Assembly: GCA_007449985.2 (NCBI GenBank)
Contig: VIIQ02000786.1
Span: forward strand, 1-64,000
Length of the DNA stretch: 64,000 bases
From: Desmodesmus armatus
Taxonomy: Eukaryota > Chlorophyta > Chlorophyceae > Sphaeropleales > Scenedesmaceae
Direction of reading: 5' to 3'
Every line of letters begins with the position of its first letter. Position 1 is the first letter of the stretch. Both the position numbers and the translations under genes were made by a program. The notes beneath the pieces were generated by a model. It saw only the letters and a list, made by a program, of their open reading frames with translations. It had not been told where the DNA came from and ran no database searches. Positions 1 to 19,200 of this stretch are shown here, piece after piece.

Positions 1-1080
1 ACCTGTGTGTGTAGACACAGGGTGTGTGTGTGGGGGGGGGAGGAGGTGGCAGTAGCATGCCAGGTCAATGGTGGTGGGAATGAGGTCACTAGCGCTTTGC
101 AGGGCGAAAGAAGCATCAGGTGTGCCTGGCAGAAGCCTGCACAAGGCAGTCACAATCATGAAGGCAATGCGGGGGGGGGGGGTCACCAGGCTGCAGTATG
201 TTCACAAGGAAGGCGCCCATAGCAGTCAGGGGGTGGACACCAGCACAGAGCCTGTGGAGAGAGGGGGGCGGGGGGAAGATTGCCACCAGTGGTCACCATG
301 TATAGTTTCAGGGGCCCAGGGGCATCGTGGTGCTTTGGGGTGAAGGGCCACCCCTGTGGGTAAGGGGTGGGGAGAGGGGAGACTCTCGGGAGCCTGGAGG
401 GGAGAATGGTGGCACAACATCAGCATTGAGATCGTGACAGTGTCACTAGGAAGGCACCCATGGCGGTCAGGGGTTGGACACCAGCGCAGAACCTGGGGAG
501 GGGGGGGAGGGGCAGTAGCACATCACAATGTCCTTATGTGTGTGGGGGGGGAGGAGGGGGGTACCAATGCTTTGCAGCGCCTGAAAGGGGCAGTGGATTT
601 GCACAAGGCCGTCACGATTGCAGATGCAATGCAAGGGGAGGGTGGGTGGTGCAGTGTGTTCACAAGGAAGGCACCCATGGTGGTCAGGGGTGGACACCAG
701 CGCAGAACCTGGGGGGATGGGGGGGGCAGGGGATGAGCGGCACCTTGGGTAAGGTTGCAAGTGGGCATGGGCAAGGCGGTGCCATTATCATTGGTTGTTT
801 GGCGCCAGGGGGGGGGGTGAAAGCTTGCGGGATGGGTGGGGGAGGACAGTATGGAGGAGAAAACGGGGGCAACATCACTTGAATGTCAAGTTCAAACAGT
901 GTTCACCAGGAAGGCGCAATGGCGAATCGTACACTAGGACAGAGCGGGGGGGGCAGTAGCACATTGGTCAAGTATGGTGGGAGGAGCACACTAGTGTTTT
1001 GCAAGGGTGGAAGTACGGTGGTGTGTTACACTGGCGCCTCTAGACAGACTGTACGTACTAAAGGATTGCCATTTTGTTCA
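1..1080. repeat. G-rich degenerate tandem repeat, about 210-245 bp period
   Basis: Four degenerate copies begin near 203, 447, 659 and 899. Each has an 'aaggcgcccat/aaggcacccat' block, then a 'ggacaccagcgcagaacctg'-like block, then poly-G, then a block containing 'ctttgcag'. Read on the minus strand, the second block is preceded by C-rich sequence ending in CAG and looks like the terminal exon of the secreted-protein gene that starts at 4311. The array is therefore probably another exon-plus-intron duplication rather than unrelated satellite DNA. Confidence 0.7.
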
Positions 1081-4000
1081 AGCAACTAGTTATAGCTTCA
1101 GGATGTAAAACAAGGTGACCATTTACTGCCATGCTGATCTTCTCACTGCGGCAGCACTACAGCGGCGGGTGTCTTGTACAGGGGGGCTGGCCTACGTCCC
1201 CGTAACAAGGATACACACCGCTGTAGTGCTGCCGCAGCGTTTCATTGAAGGCCATTCCTCGCTGTCATTACAGCATGAACAGCAAGTCGACTTCAAGGCT
1301 TCGACCTGCTCCTCAAGTTATACATTGTAATAAGAGCCAGGAGTGACCTTCAATGAAACGCTGTGTTGCAGTGCAACGATAAGCCTTGACAACCAAGATT
1401 TGTGCATCACTGATGCCTCGTTCACCCCCATTGGGCCCCCACTCTTCACTCTCCACACCCCACTTCACTTCCCCCACCCTTCACCCGGCCCCTGACTCAC
1501 CCTGCTCATCAAACTTGAGTGGGATGGCGCTCAGGCGCTGCAGCAGCTCACCGCTCCCCACACCGGCACAGAATTGTGCTCACCTTCCTGAGCCCTAGCC
1601 CCTGACGCTGAAATTTTTCTACAATTCAGGCTGGCCTTGGGGATTAAAAAGTCAACTTGAGGGCCTGAAACCTGCCTACACCCTGAATCAACTTCGAGCG
1701 GGATCCACTCACCCTGCTCGTCGAACTTGAGTGGGATGGCGCTCAGGCGCTGCAGCAGCTCGCCGCTGCCTACACTGGCGCCAGACTTGTCCAGCTGAGC
1801 CTGTGCGGCCTTGACAAACTCGGAGGTGCGGTCGGCGGCGATGGCGACAACGTCGTCGAGGCTCTGACGCAGCTGGCTGCGAATACCTTCAGCAGCTTTC
1901 ACGGTCTGCAAAAGAGAAAACGTAAGCAGGTCATGACTTAATTCGGTGGTTCAGATCCAGATTCTCATCTTCACTTATAGATATTCGGTAAGACGGTGTG
2001 GAATTATCTGAACTGGGTCGCGGGGGTGTCAAAGATGAATCTGGGAGTGGTGTGGTGGGTTAGTGGCTGTGCGACCGCCGTGCAGTGCATAACATGGAGG
2101 TGCGGTCGGCGGCGATGGCAACAACGTCGTCCAGGCTCTGACGCAGCTGACTGCGCAGACCCTCCGCAGCCTTCACGGTCTGTGGAAGACAACGCGTAGC
2201 AGGGCCATCCCAAACACAAACTTCAGGTTTTTGGAAGACTGTGAATGTTTGGCTTGAGGCAGGGCGGGGGGCGGGGGTGTTGAATGTGAGTTTGGGAGTG
2301 GTGGGGGAGCGGCTGACAGAATCTCCATGTAAAATATCAATGATTCGGAAGACTGTGAGTGTTTCAACATGAGGCCGGGCGGGGGGGTGTTGAATGTGAT
2401 TTCTGGAGTGGTGTGGGGTTGGTGGGTACACGGCCTGCACGAAAGTGTAAGCTAGGGAGTGGTGCGGGAGTTAGTGGCTGCCAGACGTAACGGCTTGCAC
2501 AGCATTGGAAGGTGCGATCGGGCGGTGATGGCAACAACATCGCCAAGGCTCTGCAGAGCTGGCTGTGCAGCTGGCTGTGCATACCCTCAGCAACCTTCAC
2601 GGTCTGTTGGTGGAGACAACACATCAGTGGTGCGTGTATGCTCAGCACTTGTGGCGCTGCACACATAATGGACTGCCTCCCCCCCCCATCCCAACCGGTG
2701 GGCAAGGCTTGGCCCTATTACCTCTGGCCTGAATATAAACCCTGCAATGCTCCTGATGTTGAGCAACACCTGCCCGGCACTGGCAGTGGTGCAAACCCTG
2801 TTCTTATGCCTGGCCCAGGCAAATCTCACTCCTGCCCCCTTCCCTGCCCCTACTCCCCTTTCCTCGGCCCTCCCACTGCCCCCTCCACAGACACATACAT
2901 GTGTGTACACTTCATGTGTACACTTCAAACTCAGTTTGAAGGGGGGCAGTGCCCCCCACAGTGTAGTGGGGGACGCCGTCCGGCAAACGGTTTGAAATTT
3001 ACATATAAAGTGTACACACCTGTGTGTGTTTGGGGGGGGGGGCGTTCTCCCCTTTCCTGGGGGAGGCTTCACCTATGCGCCTACTTGTTGGCACTCCACA
3101 GACCCCCTCTTCAACCCCTCTCACCTCTGGCCTGAGCCCCGTCCTTGCAATGCTGAAGTCGTGGGCAGCACCTGGCCACAAACTTTCTGTCGCCGCACCC
3201 AACCTCCCCTGTGTGTGTGCTTTGTGTGGGGAAGAAGGCATTGATTTCAATGGAAAGAGCCTCATTCCATTGAAGTCGATGCCTTCTTCCCAACACAAAG
3301 CACACACACAGGGGAGGTTGGGTGCGGCGACAGAAAGTAAACACACTGCAGTGCAGTGCAGTGTGTTTACACACTCCAACTCAATTAATCAAACCCATGC
3401 CCCAAACCCATGGAGTGTGTAAACACACTGCAACTCTTTCCATTGAAACCCATGCCTTCTTCTCCCTTTCTCCCCATACAGCACACACATCAAGTCCCCC
3501 ACAGGTCGGACCCCTCGGAGGGGCCCTCCTTCTACCTCCGCCCCCACTTGTGCCCCCCCCCCCCCCCGCCCCGCGGGGCCCTCTCACCTCTGGCCGGAGT
3601 CCTGCCCTTGCAATGCTGATCAGTCATGAAGTCGTTGGGCAGCACCTGGCCACAACCTTCTGTTGCCGCACCCAACACGCATCTCACACATCAACTGGCT
3701 AAACCACAGCCAGGCATGATGCCTGGGCCCCCCTCTCCCCCCCCCCCCCTCCCCGGGCCCTCTCACCTCTGGCCTGAGTCCCGCCCTTGCAATGCTGAAG
3801 TCGTTGGGCAGCACCTGGCCACTCAGGTCGTAGGGGTTCGACAGCAGATGCATGAACGCCTCAGACACTACACAGGATACGGGTACAGAATGGCAGAAGC
3901 GCACAACAGCAGGATCAACAGGGTCAACAAAGGGCACAAGCAGGGTCCAGGTCTGCCTCAGGGGCTGACTTGCGCAAGGAGAGACTGTGCAAGGGATGCA

Positions 4001-4311
4001 GATCCAGGGTTGCTTGCAAGAGTTATCCATGGCATGCACGCCAGCATCGTTGGTGAGCTGTTGGGTTGATCACTGCTCCTTAGGCCTAATTAGGGTCCAG
4101 CAGGCAAAACAGTCACCATAGAGTCTGCAGCAGGCCAGCACACACGATCGCAACTATAGCATTGCCGCGTTCTCTACTCACCCTTGTTGACGTTTTCTGC
4201 TGTTAACGACAAGGCTTCGCCCGCGCGGGTGGCTTCTGCTGCTTGGGCTGCGTGCAGGCTGACTGCGAGAACCACGCAGCACAGAACGGCTGCTTGCCAG
4301 AACTTGACCAT
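467..4311 (-). CDS. Small predicted secreted protein, orphan, 4 exons
   Basis: Exon 1 (4311-4182) starts with ATG and encodes a clear signal peptide: MVKFWQ, a hydrophobic core (AAVLCCVVLAVSL), then a likely cleavage after HAAQAAEA. Exon 2 (3867-3767) contains NPYDLSGQVLPNDFSIARAG. Exon 3 (1905-1713) contains TVKAAEGIRSQLRQSLDDVV and GELLQRLSAIPLKFDEQ and is probably alpha-helical. Donor and acceptor phases fit throughout (1, 0, 1). A phase-1 acceptor at 492 gives a terminal exon GSALVSNP-stop; an equivalent copy near 260 gives GSVLVSTP-stop. The predicted precursor is 149 residues. I do not recognise the family. Exons 2, 3 and 4 all have partial copies in neighbouring introns, so the terminal exon choice is uncertain. 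Entry into the secretory pathway is inferred from the signal peptide alone. Confidence 0.6.
1146..1363. repeat. Two linked perfect inverted repeats
   Basis: Arms 1146-1165 and 1218-1237 are perfect 20-bp complements (ctgcggcagcactacagcgg). Overlapping the end of the second arm, 1235-1251 pairs perfectly over 17 bp with 1347-1363 (cagcgtttcattgaagg). The central segment can pair either leftward or rightward. No coding function is seen. Confidence 0.75.
1500..3660 (-). repeat. Partial exon copies within the secreted-protein gene
   Basis: Exon 3 start copies, each with an acceptor, lie at about 2193-2095 and 2607-2515. A copy of the exon 3 end with its donor lies at about 1591-1500. Copies of the exon 2 end with its donor lie at about 3655-3597, 3179-3120 and 2775-2722, increasingly diverged. 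Each copy straddles one exon-intron boundary and none contains the complete exon. Poly-G on the coding strand follows several of these donors. Confidence 0.8.
3182..3338. repeat. Long foldback, 74-bp arms with 9-nt loop
   Basis: Arm 3182-3255 and arm 3265-3338 are reverse complements with about three mismatches. The left arm is intron sequence just upstream, in transcript direction, of a partial exon 2 copy, so the right arm is an inverted duplicate of intron DNA. A 14-bp palindrome (3337-3350 with 3357-3370) abuts it directly. Confidence 0.85.
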
Positions 4312-5623
4312 GTTGCTGCTGTTTTGAAGATGCTTGGGTGCTGCCAGGCGCCTGAGCTGACAATGGGCCCGAACCAAGACAGCAGCGAACACGCGCAGAC
4401 TCCACGCAGCTGATTAAGGATGACTGAAATGGCTTATGAAGTAAACTGAGAATGGTCTGTATCGTTAAAGAGCTTGCTGTGCATGCATTTCGGCCGCAGA
4501 GCGGGTTCCCTCGTTGTATCGAACGTGGAACAACAGCACACAAACAGTATAAAAAACAAAGCATGTTGTTTTGAATTAACACACAAAGGTTCTCTGCGGG
4601 TTGTGTAAGCCACTGGATCACATGCCGATACAGCGATCTGTACTGATCATACGTGCCGGTGTGACTTCCCCATCGTTGTTGCTAGACACTTAGCGGTTGC
4701 AAATCCGTTTCAACGCTCCCACACACTACTTCCCACGCTAGCAAACCTTTCTGTCAATGTTACACCTTGATCGACGCAAGCCCTCCGCCTCCTCCTCCCG
4801 CCAGTAGAGCACTCAACAGCAGCAGCTGCGGCTGCAAGGTTGGCAGTCACAGCACCACTCATGCCCTTCATACCAGCTACTGCCAGCTGCACAGGTGGGC
4901 ACAGCTGCTTATCTGTGCACATGCGACACATTGCTCACAGTGTGTAACCAGGAGCCTCTCAGGGGCACTACGAACAACAGTGGAAACACCCTGTCATAGC
5001 CAACAGCACAGCGCGAGCACAGGTGCCTAGGAACACCTTGACAACCCCACACACCATACGATGCAACAAGACACTCACAACGCTTCTGGATGACGCCCGC
5101 ATGCAAGCCTTCAACCAGACAAACCTCATAAGGGGTCCCCTGTCGTGCCCACCAACGGTGGATATTCACGACACATCTCAGCACCTTGCCTAGGGCGAGA
5201 TGACTGAAGAACCCCTCTTCCATCCCAGGGCCAGGAAACCCTCAAAGAAATGGGCCGGTGGCCACTCCATGGATCACTCTTGATTGAGGCTCAAGACTGG
5301 GGTGATCCCTTACCATTTGGGGAGCTAGCTGCGCAAGCGAAACCACCTCGAGGCAAGCGAAACCACACCGGCAGGCATCAACAGCATCTGACAGAACTCA
5401 TGCTCAACACCCAGAGCAACAGCTGGCAAGCTGCATCCTTCTTCAGCGGCTGTATGGCCCACCGTGGCTCCCACCCAGCCACCTGCCAAGCCCTTCATGG
5501 GTCAGCAAGCAGCACATACAGAACTCAGCCCGGGCATCAAACGGCCCGGCTGCTGCTGTCACAAGCAAATCAAGCCGCACACCCTGAACTCTTGCAGTCA
5601 AAGGGGTTCAGTGACTGATCTTT
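4312..5623. other. Intergenic region
   Basis: This lies between the start of the secreted-protein gene and the 3' end of the helicase gene; both are on the minus strand, so it should hold the promoter of the former and the 3' UTR of the latter. I see no open frame with convincing protein character, no RNA gene and no mobile element. Confidence 0.5.
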
Positions 5624-12362
<6,739 letters not shown>

Positions 12363-13208
12363 CACGCCACTCAGTGCTGATGTGTTGCTGGGGGCGGCCG
12401 CCTCCTGCTGCCTGTGCTGGTGTGCATGGTGCTGTCCTGCAGGTTGGTGCTGCTGCTGGGCATGCCCTGCTGCTGCTGGCCCCTACCGACATGCGGCTCC
12501 CTTGCATGCGGCATGGGGTGCACGTGCTGGTGCTGATGTGTGGGCGTGTGCTGCATGGTGTGCTGGTGTCCTGCAGCTCCTGCATGTGCTGGACCTCCTG
12601 CTGCACGCTGCTGCTGTTGGGGCCTGCCACCACCAGGTGGCCAGGGGTGGCAGAGCTCGCTGGGGCGTAGCCAGGCCCCTTGGTGCCTTCACTCTTTCCC
12701 ACCGCCACCGCCACGCCTGCGACGGTTGCTGCTGCTCGAACCTGGCTTCTGTTGCTGCTGCTGTGGCTGTTGCTGCTGCATGGTGCTGCTGCTGGTGGCC
12801 CTGCACGTCCACTGGCTGGCGAGACGGTTACGTCCACAGGCAAGCCGAAACGCACGCGAATATTGCATTCACAGGCGAGGAGACCGCCCTCGAGAAACTT
12901 GTGTGTCGGAGACTGCTCCGAAGCACGAAAGACATGCAGGCAGAGAGAGACCTGGGAGGTAGATATCACTACTTGATTACTCCGAAGACAAAGTAGCAGG
13001 GTTGAGCTTTCCACAAGAACGCGAACTCAGATCACAACGGTATTGGCGGGCTACCCCAAGGACACCATCGCTCGCTGATCGTTGCATTGGCTGCAGTTCT
13101 CATCATCGTTCTGCAGTGAAGCGTGGCCAAGTGCACCCAAACAGTCAACATCGTCTGCTCAGCTGATCTGAGGACATCAACTGCCACACCACACTCCACA
13201 CAGTGCAC
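12363..13208. other. Divergent 5' region of helicase and glutathione synthetase
   Basis: The segment is rich in CAG/CTG triplets and open in several frames on both strands. On the minus strand a frame entering the 12362 exon reads QQEAAAPSNTSALSGVMFAS back to a stop at 12483, so more of the helicase N terminus, possibly an organelle transit peptide, is probably encoded here. The promoter of the plus-strand synthetase must also lie in its right part. I cannot fix exon borders. Confidence 0.45.
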
Positions 13209-13820
13209 ATGCAAAGCATGCTGTTCACCAGCACGCATGTAACATCCCGAAACCGTCCACTTCCAGCAGCCAGTCTCTCAGGTGCCCAATTGGCCTCAGG
13301 GAGGCACAGCATCAGCAGCAGCATCCTGCACAGGAAGCAAACGCGCAAACGGTCAGGGCTCAAAACACGCGCAAACGGCATGCACGACCCCAGCACAGCA
13401 AGACTAGATGCTTTGGTGCAGGATGGCATCGTTTGGGCGAGTCAGCACGGCCTGGTGGGTGGTTTGTGCTGGCACTCTTGCTCACTGCTGTCCTGAATGT
13501 GGCAACAATGCAGCACATGATTCCAACACAGACAGTTATACCGTATTGTTATGCGGGGATGGTTTTGTTACGAACACTATCGCGAATACGTCTCAAGCTC
13601 TGCTCCTAGAGATCACCCTGGCTTGCTTGCGATGCCCCCCCCTCCCTCTTCCCTTGCGCCACCCCCCTCTTTGCTGCTGTTGCCTGTGTGCTGTGCCGTG
13701 CTGTGCTGTGCGATTTCAGGTTGTTGGGCTGGGCTCCTCGTCTGCCCCTCCTGTGTCACTCATCCATGCACCCCTCTCACTCCTGCCGGTGGCATTCCCT
13801 GAGGAGCGCTTCAACCAGGT

Positions 13821-13858
<38 letters not shown>

Positions 13859-13930
13859 GTGGCAGCAGCAGCAGCAACGGCAAAACTCCACCGTCACCAC
13901 CACCAGCAGCAGCAGCTGTTATGAACAACA

Positions 13931-13965
<35 letters not shown>

Positions 13966-14679
13966 ACTGCTGCACTAGCACACCAGCGGCCGCAACGCAA
14001 CAGCAGCAGCAGCACAGTTCTTTTTCTGTTATTACACTCTTCCCCTTTCCCCAAGACAAGGATGCACCGATTGCTTCACCCTTTCAGCCCCCCCCCCTGG
14101 CCTCGCACTGTGGTGTATCCCATACAGGCCAAGGCAGCAATGACAGCATTCAACATCCTTACAAAGCGGCAGCTGATGAAGAACACCGTCAAACCACCCT
14201 GGCCAAAGCAGAGTGACGAATTTACGCCCCCTCACCCCCCCCCCCCCACACACACACACACACGGCAGGAGCCCCCCCTCACACCATATTTTGCCCTGCC
14301 GTTTTGCCCACTCACCCAATTGCACACAGGCCAAGGCAGCCATGACAGCATTCAACATCCTTATCGACAAAGTGGCAGCTGACGAGGACTACTTGGCAGA
14401 AACCCTGGCCAAAGCAGCACAGCATGATGACTTCACAGGCCGCCTGCTGCAGCTGATGGAAGCGTCTCGGCCTGCCAGAGCAGCAGCAGCAGCAGCAGCA
14501 GCAGGCACGCCTGAAGTGGTGTTGGGTGTTCACAGGAGTGACTACATGCTGGACGCACCCAGTGGGGGGTTCTGCAGGTCTGTGGGTGTGGGGTTTGTGT
14601 GTGTGGGGGGGGGGGGGGGGGGGGAGGGGGGGCCTTTACAGGCCGCCTGCTGCAGCTGATGCCAGCATCTCAGCCTGTC

Positions 14680-14756
<77 letters not shown>

Positions 14757-15744
14757 GAGTTCGTGTGGATGTGTGCCCAAAGTGGTGTTGGGTTTTTACA
14801 GGAGTGACTACATGCTGGACGCACCCAGTGGGGTGTTTCTGCAGGTGGGTGGTCGGTGGGGTGTTTGTGTGTGTGGGGGGGGGGGGGGGGGGGGGGGAGA
14901 GCTTGCGTGCCTGTGTAGGGGGTTGGTGGGTGTGGGGGCCTTCGATGGCTGCACAGGCTGCTTGCTGCAGCGGCTGTAAGGGTCCTGCGTCACCGGAACA
15001 GCAGCTGCAGCAGCAGCAGCAGGACGGTGTTGCTGCTGGAGGATCCTTCCTCACTCCTTCTGGCCGTTCCCATGAGTGAGTCATTTCCTCCCACCCCCAC
15101 GCTATATCTTGAGGTCCCTCCCCCCTGATCACACACTAACACCTCGTGCCCCCCCCCCTCTGGTGCAGGTCGAGTTGAACACCATTGCTTCCTCCTTTGG
15201 GTGGCTCGCACAATTTTCCCTCCCGTGTTTCCCCATCAGGCCCGCCCCTGGCTTTGTCGTACGCACACTTGCATCTAGCCCTGTGCCCACACATCCCCTC
15301 TTGCCCCCCCCCCCTCGTGTCTCCCACCCCAACCCCCCCTACTCCTGTGTAGGTTGAGCTGAACACCATTGCTTCCTCCTTCGGCTGCCTCAGCACTCTC
15401 ACCACACAGCTACACACCTACACACTCAACAGACTAGCAGCAGCAGCAGCAGCAGCAGCGACAACCCACCATCAGCAGCAGCAGCAGGACCCACAGCTGC
15501 TGCAGCTGCTGGACAAATGCCGGCTCCCCTCAAACGAAGCCATGGGGGGGAATCTCCCACGCCCTAGCAGCAGCGACAGCAGCAGCAGGGGGCCCAAATG
15601 CAGTAATGGTGATGGTGGTTCAGCGGGGGAAAGGAATGCATACGATCAGCAGTGGCTGCAGCAGACGCTGTGGGAGAAGCATGGGGTGGTGACTCATCGG
15701 TTGTCGCTGGGGGAGGTGGGGGAGGCACTCGAGTTACGCCCCCT

Positions 15745-15802
<58 letters not shown>

Positions 15803-16170
15803 CAGCAGCAGCAGTTGGTGCTGCGGAGTACGGGTCAGCCTGTGGGGTGTGTGTACTTCAGGGCGGGGTACACACCCAACGACTACCCCACAGAGAAAGA
15901 GTGGCAGGTGTGTTGCGGGGAGGGGGGGGGGGGAGGGGGGGGAGGGGGGGGGGCAATAATGCTTGGTGTGCTTGGTCTACAGCAGCAGCAGCAGCAGCGG
16001 GGGGGGGGGGGGGGCGCGGCAGGGCAGCGATGGTGGTGGTGGTTGACGTTGGGGGAGAGGAATGCATACGATCAGCAGTGGCTGCAGCAGACGCTGTGGG
16101 AGAAGCATGGGGTGGTGACTCATCGGCTGTCGCTGAGGGAGGTGGGGGAGGCACTCGAGTTACGCCCCCT

Positions 16171-16202
<32 letters not shown>

Positions 16203-19200
16203 TGGTGCTGCGGAGTACGGGTCAGCCTGTGGGGTGTGTGTACTTCAGGGCAGGGTACACACCCAATGACTACCCAACAGAAACGGAGTGGCAGGGTGTG
16301 TTTTTTGGGGGGGGGGGGGGAGTTATGCAAGCTGTGCTTGGCCAGGGGGGGGGGGGGGGGGGGGTACTCGGGGGGGGGGGGGGGGGGGACACGCCCAATG
16401 ACTAACCCAAAGAGAAAGAGTGGGGCAATACTGCTTGGCGCCGCTGGTCATAGCAGAGTTGGTTTTGTGTGTGTTGGGGGTAAGAGGGGGGGGGGGGGGG
16501 GGAGGCAGCCTGTGGGGTGTGTGTACTTCAGGGGGGAGGGGGGGCGTACACACCCAATGACTAATCCAAAGAGAAAGAGTGGGGCAATACTGCTTGGCGC
16601 CGCTGGTCATAGCAGAGTTGATTTTGTGTGTGTTGAGGGTAAGGGGGGGGGGGGGGGGGAGGCAGCCTGTGGGGTGTGCATACTTGAGGGCAGCAGAAAA
16701 GCTGGTTGCCCCATCCGCCCACCTCTGCCCCGCCCCCACCCCACCCCCCTCCCCTCCCCCTCCCCCCCACCCACCCCCACCATGTGCCCCAGGCCCGTGC
16801 TTTGATTGAGAGCAGCACCGCTTGCAAGTGCCCCAGTGTGACATACCAGCTGGCGGGCAGCAAGAAGGTTCAGCAGGACCTGGCTAACACACCTCCTGCT
16901 GCTCTACCTTTTGCAAACGCGTCTTGTGCCCTCCACAACTCAACCTGCCCCCTCACCCACCCTTCTCAAAACCACCCTGCCCCCCCCCCTACCCGCTGTT
17001 GCGTCTTGCTAGGCCCGTGCTTTGATCGAGAGCAGCACAGCTTGCAAGTGCCCGAGCGTGACATATCAGCTGGCAGGCAGCAAGAAGGTGCAGCAGGACC
17101 TTGCAATGCCAGGAGTGGTGGAGCGGTTTGTGGGGCAGGAGCACGGAGCCAAGCTGCGGCAGCTGTTTGCAGGTGGGTCGGCGGGCGCGGGAGGGGGGGG
17201 GGCAGCAAGCAAGGCAGAAGGGGGGGGGGGAGGCATGCAGGCGGGCAGGCAGGTGGGTGGGCGGGCAGGTGTGTGTGCCAGGGGTGGTGGAGCGGTTTGT
17301 GGGGGAGCACGGAGCCAAGCTGCGGCAGCTGTTTGCAGGTGGGTCGGCGGGCGCGGAGGGGGGGGGGGGGGCAGCAAGCAAGCAAGCAAGGCAGAAGGGG
17401 GGGGGGAGGCATGCAGGCGGGCAGGCAGGTGGGTGGGCGGGCAGGTGTGTGTGCCAGGGGTGGTGGAGCGGTTTGTGGGGGAGCACGGAGCCAAGCTGCG
17501 GCAGCTGTTTGCAGGTGGGTCGGCGGGCGCGGGAGGGGGGGGGGGGGCAGCAAGCAAGGCAGAAGGCAGAAGGGGGGGGGGGGAGGCATGCAGGCGGGCA
17601 GGCAGGTGGGTGGGCGGGCAGGTGTGTGTGCCAGGGGTGGTGGAGCGGTTTGTGGGGGAGCACGGAGCCAAGCTGCGGCAGCTGTTTGCAGGTGGGTCGG
17701 CGGGCGCGGGAGGGCGGGGGCAGCAAGCAAGCAAGCAAGGCAGAAGGCAGAAGGGGGGGGGGGGGGAGGCATGCAGGCGGGCAGGCAGGTGGGTGGGCGG
17801 GCAGGTGTGTGTGCCAGGGGTGGTGGAGCGGTTTGTGGGGGAGCACGGAGCCAAGCTGCGGCAGCTGTTTGCAGGTGGGTCGGCGGGCGCGGGAGGGGGG
17901 GGGGCAGCAAGCAAGCAAGGCAGAAGGCAGAAGGGGGGGGGGGAGGCATGCAGGCGGGCAGGCAGGTGGGTGGGCGGGCAGGTGTGTGTGCCAGGGGTGG
18001 TGGAGCGGTTTGTGGGGGAGCACGGAGCCAAGCTGCGGCAGCTGTTTGCAGGTGGGTCGGCGGGCGCGGGAGGGGGGGGGGGCAGCAAGCAAGCAAGCAA
18101 GGCAGAAGGGGGGGGGGGAGGCATGCAGGCGGGCAGGCAGGTGGGTGGGCGGGCAGGTGTGTGTGCCAGGGGTGGTGGAGCGGTTTGTGGGGGAGCACGG
18201 AGCCAAGCTGCGGCAGCTGTTTGCAGGTGGGTCGGCGGGCGCGGGAGGGGGGGGGGGGCAGCAAGCAAGCAAGCAAGGCAGAAGAGGGGGGGGTGGAGGC
18301 ATGCAGGCGGGCAGGCAGGTGGGTGGGCGGGCAGGTGTGTGTGCCAGGGGTGGTGGAGCGGTTTGTGGGGGAGCACGGAGCCAAGCTGCGGCAGCTGTTT
18401 GCAGGTGGGTCGGCGGGCGCGGGAGGGGGGGGGGGGGCAGCAAGCAAGCAAGCAAGGCAGAAGGGGGGGGGGAGGCATGCAGGCGGGCAGGCAGGTGGGT
18501 GGGCGGGCAGGTGTGTGTGCCAGGGGTGGTGGAGCGGTTTGTGGGGGAGCACGGAGCCAAGCTGCGGCAGCTGTTTGCAGGTAGGCAGGCGGGCGCGGGA
18601 GGGGGGGGGGGCAGCAAGCAAGCAAGCAAGGCAGAAGGGGGGGGGGGGGCATGCAGGCGGGCAGGCAGGGGGTGGGCGGGCAGGTGTGTGTGCCAGGGGT
18701 GGTGGAGCGGTTTGTGGGGGAGCACGGAGCCAAGCTGCGGCAGCTGTTTGCAGGTGGGTCGGCGGGGGCGGGGGAGGGGGGGGGGGGCAGCAAGCAAGCA
18801 AGCAAGGCAGAAGGGGGGGGGGAGGCATGCAGGCGGGCAGGCAGGTGGGTGGGCGGGCAGGTGTGTGTGCCAGGGGTGGTGGAGCGGTTTGTGGGGGAGC
18901 ACGGAGCCAAGCTGCGGCAGCTGTTTGCAGGTAGGCAGGCGGGCGCGGGAGGGGGGGGGGGCAGCAAGCAAGCAAGCAAGGCAGAAGGGGGGGGGGAGGC
19001 ATGCAGGCGGGCAGGCAGGTGGGTGGGCGGGCAGGGTTGTGTGCCAGGGGTGGTGGAGCGGTTTGTGGGGGAGCACGGAGCCAAGCTGCGGCAGCTGTTT
19101 GCAGGTGGGTCGGCGGGCGCGGGAGGGGGGGGGGGCAGCAAGCAAGCAAGCAAGGCAGAAGGGGGGGGGGAGGCATGCAGGCGGGCAGGCAGGTGGGTGG

